The notes under the pieces: model-generated
What the model saw: only the letters and a program-made list of their open reading frames with translations
What the model was told of the DNA's origin: nothing
Database searches by the model: none
Assembly: GCA_963843275.1 (NCBI GenBank)
Contig: CAWJJM010000006.1
Span: 62,001-126,000 of the forward strand
Source of the DNA: CAWJJM01 sp963843275
GTDB lineage: Bacteria > Acidobacteriota > Thermoanaerobaculia > Multivoradales > JBCCEF01
Direction: 5' to 3'
DNA: 64,000 nucleotides
Translations under genes and position numbers: made by a program
Shown here: positions 33,148 through 42,011 of the stretch, piece after piece
Layout: each line of letters starts with the position of its first letter
How positions within the stretch are numbered: the stretch's first letter is position 1

Positions 33148-34083
33148 GTGTTCGGTCGCTCCCAGCCCCGCCCCGACCCGACCTCGCTGCCGCGCCGATC
33201 GCCGCGGCCCGACCTGCCGCGCGACCTGATGCGCAAGGTGCGGCGCATCGAGATCGCCACCAACCGGCTGGTCGACCAGGGGGTGGCGGGCGACTACCAC
33301 TCGGTGTTCAAGGGCCGCGGCGTGGAGTTCGCCGAGGTGCGCCCCTACCAGCCGGGCGACGACGTCCGCACCATCGACTGGAACGTCACCGCGCGCATGG
33401 GTGCCCCGTTCGTCAAGCGCTACGTCGAGGAGCGCGACCTGACGGTGTTCCTGGCGGTCGACGTCTCCGGCAGCCTGGGCTTCGGCTCGCGCGCCATCCT
33501 CAAGCGCGAGCTCGCCGCCGAGGTGGCGGCGCTGCTCGCCTTCGCCGCGATGCGCAATCAGGACCGGGTCGGTGCGGCCCTGATCGCCGACCGCATGGAA
33601 CTGTTCCTGCCGCCCCGGCGCCGCCGCACCCACGTGCTGCGCCTGGTGCGCGAGGTGCTGCTGGGCCAGGCCGGCGGTGCCACCGACCTCGAGACCTCGC
33701 TGGGCCAGGTGCTCTCCGCCCTCAAGCAGCGCTCGGTCCTGTTCGTGCTCTCCGACTTCCTCGACACCCCGTTCTCCCGCACCCTGAAGGCGGCCGCGGC
33801 GCGCCACGACCTGATCGTGCTCGAGCTGGTCGACCCGCGCGACGACGAGCTGCCGGCGGTCGGCCCGGTGGTGCTGCGCGACGCCGAGACCGGTCGCGCC
33901 GCGGTCGTCGACGGGCGCCGCCTGGGCAAGGAGCACGCCGCCCGCCGGCGCGCCGCCCGCGGCGAACTGCGCCAGCTCACCCGCAGCCTCGGCGTCGACC
34001 ACCTCGAGCTGCGCACCGACCGCCCCTACCTCGCCCCGCTGGTCGCCTTCTTCGAGCGCCGGCGGCGGAGGCTGGGGCGATGA
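33148..34083 (+). CDS. DUF58 domain protein of the Bat cluster
   Basis: A 311-aa protein with the DUF58 core, a VWA-like fold. Conserved blocks are RKVRRIEIATNRLVDQ near residue 28, GDYHSVFKGRGVEFAEVR near 47, PGDDVRTIDWNVTARMG near 69, and a MIDAS-like DVSGSLGFGS near 106. I start it at GTG 33148, 9 nt after GGAG, because the upstream in-frame sequence belongs to moxR read in the wrong frame. A start at ATG 33229 is also possible. The stop overlaps the next gene in an ATGA. DUF58 proteins are constant partners of MoxR ATPases, but their molecular role is still unclear. Confidence 0.88.
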   Translation: MFGRSQPRPDPTSLPRRSPRPDLPRDLMRKVRRIEIATNRLVDQGVAGDYHSVFKGRGVEFAEVRPYQPGDDVRTIDWNVTARMGAPFVKRYVEERDLTVFLAVDVSGSLGFGSRAILKRELAAEVAALLAFAAMRNQDRVGAALIADRMELFLPPRRRRTHVLRLVREVLLGQAGGATDLETSLGQVLSALKQRSVLFVLSDFLDTPFSRTLKAAAARHDLIVLELVDPRDDELPAVGPVVLRDAETGRAAVVDGRRLGKEHAARRRAARGELRQLTRSLGVDHLELRTDRPYLAPLVAFFERRRRRLGR

Positions 34084-35060
34084 GGCGGCGGCTGCGCCGG
34101 GCGCTCCCGCCGCTGGCCCTGGCGCTGCTCGTCGCGGCGCCGGGCGCCGCCGGGGCCGCCGAGCCGACGACGCCCGCGCTCTCCGCCGAGATCGCCCCCG
34201 GCGAGCACACCGTCGGCGATCCGGTCGCGGTCGACCTCACCCTGACCGCCGACCCCGACCGCCTCACCGCCGCCCCGCGCTTCCCGGTGTGGAAGGACGG
34301 CTGGGGCGACGCGGAGCTGGTCGCCGCGGAGGCGGCCGCGCCGGTCCCGGAGCGGCCCGGCACCTGGCGCCAGCGCGTCGTGGTGCGGGCCTTCCGCACC
34401 GGCGACGTGGCCCTGCCCCCCGTCGAGGTGGCGCTGCCGACCGCCGCCGGCACCCGGCGCCTGGCGACGCCGGCGACCCTGTCCCTCCACGTGACCTCCG
34501 TCCTGCCGCCGGCGCCGGAGGGCGGCGAGGCCGAGATCCCGCCGCCCGCCCCGCCGACGCCGCCCCGCCGCCTGCCGTGGGGCGCCCCGTTCTGGTGGAC
34601 GGCCGGGGTGGGGGCGGCGCTGCTCGCCGCCGCGCTCGCCCTGGCCTGGCGACGGCGGCGGCGCGACGCCGCCGCGGCCCGCCCGCCGGCGCCGGCCCTG
34701 CCGCCGCTCGCCGAGCTCGAGCGGGCGCTGGCCGCGGCCCGCGCCGCGCCGCCGGCCGAGGGCCACGCCCGGGTGAGCCTGGCCCTGCGCCGCTACCTGG
34801 GACGTGCCCTGCGCTTCCCCGCCGCCGAGTCGACCACGGCCGAGATCCAACGCCAGCTCCTCGGCCGCCACCTGCCCGGCGGCGTCGCCCGGCGCGCGGT
34901 GGACCTGTTGCGCGCCTGCGACCTGGTGAAGTTCGCCCGCCGCGAGGCCGGCGCCGCCGCGCTGGAGCGCTGGTGCGCGGAGGCCGCCGACCTGGGCGGC
35001 GAGATCGAGGCGCACCTGCATCCGGCGCCGGCCCCGGACGCCGCGGAGGCCGCCGCGTGA
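34080..35060 (+). CDS. Membrane protein of the Bat cluster (DUF4381/BatD-like layout)
   Basis: A 326-aa protein with a signal-like start (residues 5-26), a beta-rich outer domain (about 30-140), a Pro-rich joint, one membrane span near 175-195 (FWWTAGVGAALLAAALALAW) and a cytoplasmic helical domain to the end. The late block YLGRALRFPAAESTTAEIQ and the order resemble the small BatD-like or DUF4381-type proteins found between DUF58 and VWA genes. ATG 34080 overlaps the previous stop and the TGA at 35058 overlaps the next GTG. It probably forms part of an envelope complex with the VWA proteins. The exact family is uncertain. Confidence 0.7.
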   Translation: MRRRLRRALPPLALALLVAAPGAAGAAEPTTPALSAEIAPGEHTVGDPVAVDLTLTADPDRLTAAPRFPVWKDGWGDAELVAAEAAAPVPERPGTWRQRVVVRAFRTGDVALPPVEVALPTAAGTRRLATPATLSLHVTSVLPPAPEGGEAEIPPPAPPTPPRRLPWGAPFWWTAGVGAALLAAALALAWRRRRRDAAAARPPAPALPPLAELERALAAARAAPPAEGHARVSLALRRYLGRALRFPAAESTTAEIQRQLLGRHLPGGVARRAVDLLRACDLVKFARREAGAAALERWCAEAADLGGEIEAHLHPAPAPDAAEAAA

Positions 35061-36064
35061 GACCGCTGCCCCACCTCGCCGACCCGCTCTGGCTGCTGCT
35101 GCTGGCGGCGGTGCCGGTGCTGGTCTGGTGGCACCACCGCCGGGGCGGACTGGGCGCGCTGACCTACAGCCGCCTGCCGGCCCCGGCGCGGCGCCGGCGC
35201 GGCGCCGGCTGGCGCCTCCACCTGCCCTTCTACTGCCGGCTGGCCGCCTTCGCCCTGCTGGCGGTGGCGCTGGCCCGGCCGCAGACCGGCTACGCCTGGG
35301 AAGAGAGCCTCACCGAGGGCATCGACATCCAGCTCGTGCTCGACGTCTCCGGCTCGATGGCGGCCGAGGACTTCGAGCCCGACAACCGGCTGGCGGTGGC
35401 GAAGCAGGTGGTGCGCGACTTCATCGCCGGCCGCACCGGCGACCGCATCGGGCTGACCACCTTCTCCGGCGGGGCCCTGACGCGCTCGCCGCTGACCACC
35501 GACCGCCGGATGCTCGACCTGCTGGTCCGCTCGCTGGACATCAACACCCGGATGGACGGCACGGCGATCGGCGTCGCCCTGGCCAGCGGCGCGGCGCGCC
35601 TGAAGGACAGCGAGGCCAAGAGCCGGGTCGTCGTCCTGGTCACCGACGGCGTCAACAACACCGGCGCCATCGACCCGCTGTCCGCGGCGGCGGTGGCCGA
35701 GGGGCTGGGCCTGCGCGTCTACACCGTGGGCGTGGGCACCGACGGACCGGTGGAGATCCCGCTGCACCGCACCAACCCGGTCACCGGCCGCGACGAGCTG
35801 GTGCGGGTGCGGATGCAGAACCAGCTCGACGAGGAGCTGTTGCGCCGCATCGCCGACCGCACCGGGGGCCGCTACTTCCGCGCCACCGACTCGCGGAGCC
35901 TGGCCGGCATCTTCTCCGAGATCGACCGCCTGGAGCGCACGCCGATGAAAGTGAAGCGCTACGTGCGGTACCAGGAGGCCTTCCAACCGCTGGCCTGGGC
36001 CAGCCTGCTCCTGCTGGTGGCGCCGGCGGCCGCCGCCGGCCTGCGGCTGACCGCGGAGCCGTGA
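35057..36064 (+). CDS. batA: VWA domain membrane protein (BatA-like)
   Basis: A 335-aa aerotolerance-type protein. Two N-terminal hydrophobic segments (about residues 11-24 and 55-75) flank a basic stretch, a von Willebrand A domain lies in the middle, and a last span (about 300-325) anchors the C-terminus. The metal-ion site is intact: DVSGSMA near 95, TRMDGTAIG near 172 and LVTDGVNNTGA near 196. Start GTG 35057 forms a GTGA overlap with the upstream stop, and the stop overlaps the batB start in the same way. The topology puts the VWA domain between membrane spans, as in BatA/BatB. It likely binds partner proteins in the Bat complex. Confidence 0.88.
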   Translation: MRPLPHLADPLWLLLLAAVPVLVWWHHRRGGLGALTYSRLPAPARRRRGAGWRLHLPFYCRLAAFALLAVALARPQTGYAWEESLTEGIDIQLVLDVSGSMAAEDFEPDNRLAVAKQVVRDFIAGRTGDRIGLTTFSGGALTRSPLTTDRRMLDLLVRSLDINTRMDGTAIGVALASGAARLKDSEAKSRVVVLVTDGVNNTGAIDPLSAAAVAEGLGLRVYTVGVGTDGPVEIPLHRTNPVTGRDELVRVRMQNQLDEELLRRIADRTGGRYFRATDSRSLAGIFSEIDRLERTPMKVKRYVRYQEAFQPLAWASLLLLVAPAAAAGLRLTAEP

Positions 36065-37113
36065 GCGCGCCGATGGCCTTCGCCGACCCGCAGTTGCTCT
36101 GGCTGGCCCTGGCGGCCCCCGCCTTCGCCGCCTTCGCCGCCTTCGTCTGGCGCCGCCGGCTCCTCGCCGACGCGGCCTGGGCGGCCCGCGGGCTGTGGGA
36201 CCGGCTGCTCGCCGGCTATCGGCCGCGGCGCCTGGCGGCCTCGGTCGCCCTGGTGACCCTGGCGGTCCTCGCCGTCGCCACCGCCCTGGCACGGCCGCGC
36301 TGGGGCACCGCGACGACCGAGGTCGAGCGCCACGGCGTCGACGTCGTCTTCGTGGTCGACACCTCGCTGTCGATGAACGCCCGCGACGTCCTGCCGTCGC
36401 GCCTGTTCGTGGCCGAGACCCTGGTGCGGCGCCTGGCGCAGGCGATGCCCAACAACCGCGTCGCCCTGGTGCAGGCGGAGGGCGAGGGGCAGGTGATGGC
36501 GCCGCTCACCCTCGACGGCGGCGTCGTCGACCTGCTGCTCGACTCGTTGGCACCGGGGTCGCTGGCGGTGCCGGGCACCGAGCTGGCGCCGGCGCTGGAG
36601 GCGGCCCTGCGGCTGTTCGACCCCAGCGGGCGGGAGCACCGCACCCTGGTGCTGCTCTCCGACGGCGAGGACCACGGCGGCAACCTGGGCCCGGTCCTCG
36701 ACCGGCTGCGCCGCGAGGGCGTCCCGGTGCACGCCCTCGGCGTCGGCACGCCGCAGGGGGCGCCCATCCCGCTGCCGGGGGCGCCGGAGGACCGTGGCGG
36801 CGGACCGGCCTACAAGCGCGACGGCGACGGCGATGTGGTGATCTCGCACCTCGACGAGGAGGTGCTCGAGCGCGTCGCCGACGCCACCGGCGGCGTCTAC
36901 CTGCGGGCGACCAGCCCGGGGGTGGCGCTGGACCCGGTGGTGCGACGGATCGAGTCGATGGAGACCACCCGCTTCGAGAGCGAGAGCGTCAACACCCTGG
37001 AGGAACGCTTCCAGTGGCCGCTAGGGCTCGCCGCCGCCGCCCTGGCGCTCTACCTGGCCGCCGGTCCGTTCCGCTTCCGGCGCGGCCCCCGCGCGGCCGG
37101 GAGGGCGGCGTGA
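36061..37113 (+). CDS. batB: VWA domain membrane protein (BatB-like)
   Basis: A 350-aa second VWA protein with the same layout as its neighbour: hydrophobic segments near residues 9-28 and 58-78, a VWA domain, and a final span near 318-338. The metal site reads DTSLSMNARD (DxSxS retained), then PGTELAPALE, then LLSDGEDHGG. Start GTG 36061 overlaps the batA stop (GTGA). The pair of divergent VWA proteins is the hallmark of Bat operons, first described from Bacteroides aerotolerance; the role in this organism is not known. Confidence 0.88.
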   Translation: MSAPMAFADPQLLWLALAAPAFAAFAAFVWRRRLLADAAWAARGLWDRLLAGYRPRRLAASVALVTLAVLAVATALARPRWGTATTEVERHGVDVVFVVDTSLSMNARDVLPSRLFVAETLVRRLAQAMPNNRVALVQAEGEGQVMAPLTLDGGVVDLLLDSLAPGSLAVPGTELAPALEAALRLFDPSGREHRTLVLLSDGEDHGGNLGPVLDRLRREGVPVHALGVGTPQGAPIPLPGAPEDRGGGPAYKRDGDGDVVISHLDEEVLERVADATGGVYLRATSPGVALDPVVRRIESMETTRFESESVNTLEERFQWPLGLAAAALALYLAAGPFRFRRGPRAAGRAA

Positions 37114-37974
37114 TCCGGCCGCTGCTGGCGGCGCCCGCCCTGGTGCTGGCCCTGGGGGCGGCCGGCCTCCCCTGGCCGCTCGAGCTGCACGCCCCGGCCT
37201 GGGTGGAGCGCTGGCTCCACAACCCCGGCGAGCGCACCGCCCGCGGCGTCGACGACTACGCCGCCGGCGACTACGCCGCGGCGGCCGGCGCGATGGACGC
37301 GGCGTTGCGCCTCGCCGCGCCGGACGATCCGGCGGCGGCCGATCCCCGCATCCTCTACAACGCCGGCACCGGCCACCTGGCCGCCGGCGACGGCCGGCGC
37401 GCCGCCGAGCTGCTCGGCCAGGCCGCCGCCGACCCGGCGCGCGTGCCCGCCGGAGCTGGCCGCCGCGCTGCCGTACAACCTCGGCAACGCCCGCCTGGCC
37501 ACCGGCGACGCGGCGGGCGCCGTCCAGGCCTACGAGGAGGCCCTGCGCCACGCCCCCGGCGACCGCGACGCCAAGCACAACCTGGAGGTCGCCCTCGAGC
37601 GCCTGGAGCGGCAGAAGAAGCTGCGCGCCGGCGCGCCGCGCGAGGGGCGCAAGGGCGACCGGCAGGGCGAGCAGGCGAGCTCGGAGCGGGGCGGCGCCGA
37701 GCGCCCGGCCGACCAGCGGAGCGACCAGGGGGCGCCCGACCAGCCGGCGCCGCGATCGGCGTCGGAGCCGCGGGGCCAGGGGCCGCGGCAGGGCGGTGCC
37801 GGGGGCACGCCGCGCGGCGACCGGCCGCTGCCCCGCTTCGAGGACCAGCCCGACATGACCGCCCAGCAGGCGGCCGCCCTGCTCGCCGCGGTCGAGAACC
37901 TCGAGCGTCGCCAACGGCAGCAGGAGGCCGCCGAGCGGGCGCGCCGCGCCGCGCCCGGGAGGAAGGACTGGTGA
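37110..37974 (+). CDS. TPR protein of the Bat cluster (BatC-like), with an apparent +1 frameshift
   Basis: A small exported or membrane-anchored TPR protein. The first part (signal-like segment to about residue 22, then ARGVDDYAAGDYAAAAGAMD) runs in frame from GTG 37110. After about 37,446 the homologous sequence continues in the +1 frame (PPELAAALPYNLGNARLATG, HAPGDRDAKHNLEVALERLE). Removing one C from the run at 37446-37448 restores a continuous 287-aa protein. The C-terminal half is charged, rich in Gln/Arg/Pro, and ends in a coiled segment (LERRQRQQEAAERARRAA). The stop TGA overlaps the GTG of batD. The frameshift is probably a sequencing indel. Confidence 0.78.
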
Positions 37975-39818
37975 GGACGGTGCCCCGCCCGGCCCGGACC
38001 GGCGGCGCGCTGCTCGGCGTCGTCGTGGCGCTGGCGGCCGCCCTGGCGGCGCCCCGCGCCCGCGCCGCCGGCGCCGAGGACGTCCGCGCCACGGCCGTCC
38101 TCGAGCCGCGCGTCGTCGGCCTCGGAGAGACCGCCGAGCTGACCCTCGAGGTGCGCGGCGGCGTCTTCAGCCACGTCGCCTTCGAGCCCTCCTTCGAGCT
38201 CGACAACTTCGAGATCGTCGGCGGTCCCGCCCGGGTCGAGAACCTGGAGTACGTCAACGGCGCCACCAGCCGCAGCGTGCGGCTCATCTGGCAGCTCCGG
38301 CCGCGCCACGAGGGCCCCGCGGAGGTGCACTCGATCGCGCTCGAGGTGGAGGGCGAACGCCTCGACCTGCCGGCGATCGGCGCCCGGGTGACCCGCCGGC
38401 CGACCGGCGCTCCCCGCCCGCGGCCGCAGCGCCGCTCCCCCTGGCGGCTGCCCGACGCGTTCGGCGACCTGTTCGGCCGTCCGGCGCCGCCCCCCGAGCG
38501 GCCCGAGGTGCGGCTGGTCGCCGAGGTCGGCCCGCGGCGCGCCTTCGCGGGCGAGCAGCTCCTCTACACGCTCTACCTCTACACGCAGGCCAACATCGGG
38601 CGGGTGAGCGCCGACAGGCTGCCCGATTTCCGCGGCTTCTGGGTGGAGGAGATCCCGCGCCGCGACGACCTCCCCGCCGAGCCGGTGGAGCTCGACGGCG
38701 AGACCTTCTGGCGCACCCCGCTGCTCCAGCGCGCCCTGTTCCCGCTGCGGCCGGGACACTACGAGATCGGACCGGCCGAGATCAGCATGGTGGCGCAGAT
38801 CCCGTTCGCGGGGGCGTTCGGCCGCATGCTCCCGCACGCCGAGCAGATCTCCCGCAAGAGCGCGCCGGTCGCGGTCGACGTGGAGCCGCTGCCGCCGCCG
38901 CCCGCCGACCTGGCGAGCGACTTCCACGGCCTGGTCGGCCAGCTCGAGCTCAGCGCGCGGCTGGCTCCCGCGCGGGTGCCGGTCGGCGAGGCGGCCACCC
39001 TCGAGGTCGAGCTCAGCGGACCGGGCAACCTCGAGGGCGCGGCGGCCCCCGAGGTCGCGCCGCCCGGCGGCGTCGAGGTGCTGCCCCCACAGGCCGACGG
39101 CACGACCGCGGTGCAGAGCCAGCGGGTGGTCGGCCGCCGCACGTGGCGCTTCCCGCTGGTCGCGCGGCGCGCCGGGAGCTGGCGGCTGCCACCGGTCGAG
39201 GTGGTCTACTTCGACCCGCGGGCCGCCGCCTACCGCCGTGCCCGCACCGAGCCGCTGGTCCTGCAGGCCCGGCAGGGCGCCGTCGAGACCACCGCCGGCG
39301 GCCGGCCGGCCCTGCACCCGATCCGCAACGCCGCACTGCCCGCCGCGAGCCCCCCCTGGCAGCGCTCCGACGCGCTGCGCCTCGCCTTCGCCGTCCCCTG
39401 GCTGGTGGCGCTCGCCGTCCTGTTGCTCGCCCGCCGCCGCGCCGGCGGAGAACCGGCCCGCGGCGGCAGCGGCGGTGGCGCCCGCGAGCGCTTCGCCGCC
39501 GGCCTCGCCGCCGCCGCCGCCGCCGAGCGCCCTCGCGCCGCCGCCACCGCCCTCGAGGACGCCTGGCGGGCGCTGCTCGCCGCCCGGGCGGACCTGCCCG
39601 CGGACGCCCCCGCCGCCAGCTGGGTGCGCGCCGCCGCCGCCGCGGGCGCCGGGGAGCGCAGCCGGGACGAGCTCGAGCGGCTGATCGAGGACCTCCACTA
39701 CCTGCGCTACGCGCCGCAGCTCTCCGCCATCGCGGCGCTGCGCGGCGAGCTGGTGGAGCGCTCGCGCCGGCTGGCCCGGCGCCTCGAAGCCGAGCTCCAC
39801 CGCCGGGCCGCGGCGTGA
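37971..39818 (+). CDS. batD: BatD-like oxygen-tolerance protein
   Basis: A 615-aa membrane protein with a signal peptide (about residues 10-32), several beta-sandwich repeats, one membrane span near 465-485 (LRLAFAVPWLVALAVLLLA) and a cytoplasmic helical tail. BatD blocks are visible, such as GLGETAELTLEVRGG near 45, FELDNFEIVGGPARVEN near 72, GEQLLYTLYLYTQANI near 190 and GFWVEEIP near 222. Start GTG 37971 overlaps the upstream stop. BatD proteins are thought to bind partners outside the cytoplasm in the Bat complex. A Pro/Arg-rich insertion (about 140-175) is the least conserved part. Confidence 0.85.
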   Translation: MRTVPRPARTGGALLGVVVALAAALAAPRARAAGAEDVRATAVLEPRVVGLGETAELTLEVRGGVFSHVAFEPSFELDNFEIVGGPARVENLEYVNGATSRSVRLIWQLRPRHEGPAEVHSIALEVEGERLDLPAIGARVTRRPTGAPRPRPQRRSPWRLPDAFGDLFGRPAPPPERPEVRLVAEVGPRRAFAGEQLLYTLYLYTQANIGRVSADRLPDFRGFWVEEIPRRDDLPAEPVELDGETFWRTPLLQRALFPLRPGHYEIGPAEISMVAQIPFAGAFGRMLPHAEQISRKSAPVAVDVEPLPPPPADLASDFHGLVGQLELSARLAPARVPVGEAATLEVELSGPGNLEGAAAPEVAPPGGVEVLPPQADGTTAVQSQRVVGRRTWRFPLVARRAGSWRLPPVEVVYFDPRAAAYRRARTEPLVLQARQGAVETTAGGRPALHPIRNAALPAASPPWQRSDALRLAFAVPWLVALAVLLLARRRAGGEPARGGSGGGARERFAAGLAAAAAAERPRAAATALEDAWRALLAARADLPADAPAASWVRAAAAAGAGERSRDELERLIEDLHYLRYAPQLSAIAALRGELVERSRRLARRLEAELHRRAAA

Positions 39819-40585
39819 AGCGCCCGTCGGGGCACGACCTCGCCCTGCTGCTGCCGGTCGCCGGCCTCGCGCTGGGGCTGCTCGGCTGGGCCGGGGCGCG
39901 TGCCGCTCGGCGTGACGACGCCGCGGTGGCGACCGCCCAGGCGGCGCTCGCCCACGGCAACCGGCTGGTGCGCGACGGCCGGCCCACGGACGCCCTCGCG
40001 GCCTACGCCGCCGGCTGGGCGGAGGGGCGGGGCGGGGCGGCCGACGGCCTGCTCGCCTACAACCTGGCGGTCACCGCCCACCGACTGGGGCGCCTGCCCG
40101 AGGCGCTGCTGTGGTACCGGCGGGCCGACCGCCTGCGGCCCGACGACCCCTGGCTGGCGGAGAACCTCGAGCTGGTCCGGGCCGAGGTGGGAGCGCCGCG
40201 CCTGCCGGCACCCGGCCCGGCCGGCGCCCTGGCCACCCACCGGTGGGCGCCGGCGGCCGCGGCGGCGGTCGCCGCCTGGACGGCGCTGGCGCTGCTCCTG
40301 GTCCGCCGCCGCCTGACCCGCCGGCTCTCCCGCCCCTGGGCCGCGGAGGCCTGGGTGCTGCCGGCGGCCGCGGCGCTGGCGCTGTGGCTGGCCGGCCCGA
40401 CGCTGCTCGCCCGGGCGCCCCGCGCCGCCGTGCTCACCGCGCCGTGCGGGGGCGGCGGAGCCCGCTACGAGGCCGGCAGCGAGCTCTGGGTGCGCCCGGC
40501 CGGCGAGGGTTGGGCGGTCGCCGGCGGGCCGCCCGGCCTGGTCTGCCCGCCCGCGGCCGTGGGCCTCGTCGGACCCGGCGGCTGA
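39815..40585 (+). CDS. TPR protein with C-terminal SH3-like tail (BatE-like)
   Basis: A 256-aa protein and the last gene of the Bat operon. A first span covers about residues 9-27, a TPR region about 38-120 (AYNLAVTAHRLGRLPEALLW), two further spans about 140-160 and 175-195, and a C-terminal tail with an SH3-like pattern (ARYEAGSELWVRPAGEGWAV). This TPR plus SH3 order is that of BatE. Start GTG 39815 overlaps the batD stop (GTGA). The chain of eight genes with overlaps from DUF58 onward points to a single transcript and strict stoichiometry. Confidence 0.78.
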   Translation: MKRPSGHDLALLLPVAGLALGLLGWAGARAARRDDAAVATAQAALAHGNRLVRDGRPTDALAAYAAGWAEGRGGAADGLLAYNLAVTAHRLGRLPEALLWYRRADRLRPDDPWLAENLELVRAEVGAPRLPAPGPAGALATHRWAPAAAAAVAAWTALALLLVRRRLTRRLSRPWAAEAWVLPAAAALALWLAGPTLLARAPRAAVLTAPCGGGGARYEAGSELWVRPAGEGWAVAGGPPGLVCPPAAVGLVGPGG

Positions 40586-40608
40586 AGCTCTGCTAAGTTC
40601 CACCCGAC

Positions 40609-41769
40609 ATGAGCGGTTCGCCGGAGCGGCGCCGCACCGCCGCAGCCGACATCGAGGTGCACAGCCTCGACCCTCCGCGGCTCGAACGGTTCCTCGAGCG
40701 CCGCCGCGCCGGCTACGGCTTCCCCCTCGAGCTCTCCCTGGCCGAGAACCTCGAGGCCGTGCTGCGCAAGGCGAACGAGTTCGTGCCCTCGGCCGCCGGC
40801 TCGATCCTGCTCGACGACCCGCGGGAGAAGCGGGGCGACCGGCGCCCCAACCACCTCACCTTCATCGCCGCGTTCGGGGAGAGCTGCGAACAGCTCGTCG
40901 GGCTGCAGATCCCTTCGGACCGGGGGATCGCCGGCCACGTCTACCGCACCGGGGCGGCCTACCGCACCCCCGAGGCGCGCGAGGACGAGCACTTCTACGC
41001 CGCCGTCGACCGCGACACCCGCTACGTCACCCGCTCGGTGATCGCCATCCCGATCCGCATCGAGCAGGAGGTCTGCGGGGTCCTCGAGCTGATCAACCGG
41101 GCCCGCGCCGAGGGTTTCACCGACGGCGACCGCAACCTGCTCGAGATCTTCGCCGGCTACATCTCCGTCGCGATCCAGAACGTGCTCGACGGCCGGCAGG
41201 CCCAGGAGATCGCCAAGCGCGACAACCTGACCGGCCTGTTCAACGACCGCTACCTGCACATCGCGCTGACCCACGCCCTGAGCGCCTGCCGCGCCGAGGG
41301 GCGCGACCTGGCGATGCTCTTCCTCGACCTCGACTTCTTCAAGCGGGTCAACGACACCCACGGCCACCTCGCCGGCAGCCAGGTGCTGCGCGAGGTCGGC
41401 GCCCTGCTGGGCCGCGAGGTGGGCGAGGGCCTCGCCGCGCGCTACGGCGGCGACGAGTTCGTGCTGGTGCTGCCCGGGACGGAGCTCGCCGAGGCGGTCG
41501 ACCTCGCCGAGGAGATCCGCACCCGCATCCTCACCACCACCTTCTGCCGCGAGGCCGGCGACATCCAGCCCGAGGCCCTCCACCTGCGCGGGCTGACCTG
41601 CTCGATCGGCGTCGCCACGCTGCACCGTCACCTCACCGACGACCTCGACGACGACTCCAGCCGCTCCACCCTGCTGCGCCTCGCGGACTCCGCCATGTAC
41701 GTGGCCAAGGAGACCGGGCGCAACCGCACGGCGGTGGCGGGCGAGCCGGTCCGGCGCCGCCGCCCCTGA
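40609..41769 (+). CDS. GAF-GGDEF diguanylate cyclase
   Basis: A 386-aa cytoplasmic signalling enzyme. A GAF domain covers about residues 40-200 (PSDRGIAGHVYRTG, SVIAIPIRIEQEVCGVLELI) and a GGDEF domain about 210-375. The active-site motif is intact, RYGGDEFVLVL near 283, and the substrate-binding blocks DNLTGLFNDRYL and FLDLDFFKRVNDTHG are present, so it should make cyclic di-GMP. No RxxD inhibitory site is seen five residues before GGDEF, so product feedback may be absent. The GAF ligand is unknown. Start ATG 40609; a TAAGTT -10-like hexamer lies 10 nt before it and no clear ribosome site exists. Confidence 0.92.
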   Translation: MSGSPERRRTAAADIEVHSLDPPRLERFLERRRAGYGFPLELSLAENLEAVLRKANEFVPSAAGSILLDDPREKRGDRRPNHLTFIAAFGESCEQLVGLQIPSDRGIAGHVYRTGAAYRTPEAREDEHFYAAVDRDTRYVTRSVIAIPIRIEQEVCGVLELINRARAEGFTDGDRNLLEIFAGYISVAIQNVLDGRQAQEIAKRDNLTGLFNDRYLHIALTHALSACRAEGRDLAMLFLDLDFFKRVNDTHGHLAGSQVLREVGALLGREVGEGLAARYGGDEFVLVLPGTELAEAVDLAEEIRTRILTTTFCREAGDIQPEALHLRGLTCSIGVATLHRHLTDDLDDDSSRSTLLRLADSAMYVAKETGRNRTAVAGEPVRRRRP

Positions 41770-41791
41770 CAGAGGGCTTCGAGCACCGGGG

Positions 41792-41817
41792 GCGGAGCGA
41801 CGCGGCGCTCGCTCCGC
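41792..41817 (+). terminator. 9-bp hairpin after the GGDEF gene
   Basis: GCGGAGCGA at 41792-41800 pairs exactly with 41809-41817 across an 8-nt loop, 22 bp after the stop codon. No T-tract follows. Likely transcript end, moderate support. Confidence 0.45.
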
Positions 41818-41869
41818 ACGGACTCTGTGCCGGGGCCCCGGTCCGCTCTCGCCGCCCACCGGGGCGCGG

Positions 41870-41898
41870 TTGAAGGGGCTCGGGGGCGGTGCTACGAT
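41870..41898 (+). promoter_or_regulatory. Sigma-70 promoter of lat
   Basis: TTGAAG at 41870-41875, a 17-bp spacer and TACGAT at 41893-41898. The predicted start near 41905 leaves a leader of about 105 nt before the lat ATG. Confidence 0.6.
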
Positions 41899-42011
41899 GA
41901 TCGGGTCGTCGGCCTGTTGCCGCGGCGTTCGAAGGCCCCCTCTCCCGCGCTGCCCCCCCCGCCCCGGCGGCACGGCTGCGCGCGGGCCGCCCGACCCCCG
42001 AGGAGTCAGCG

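Noticed and set aside
36195..39818. One continuous frame of over 1200 codons across the Bat genes
   Set aside because: It joins an out-of-frame stretch of batB, the start of the TPR gene and batD. The true genes are defined by domain content and GTGA junctions.
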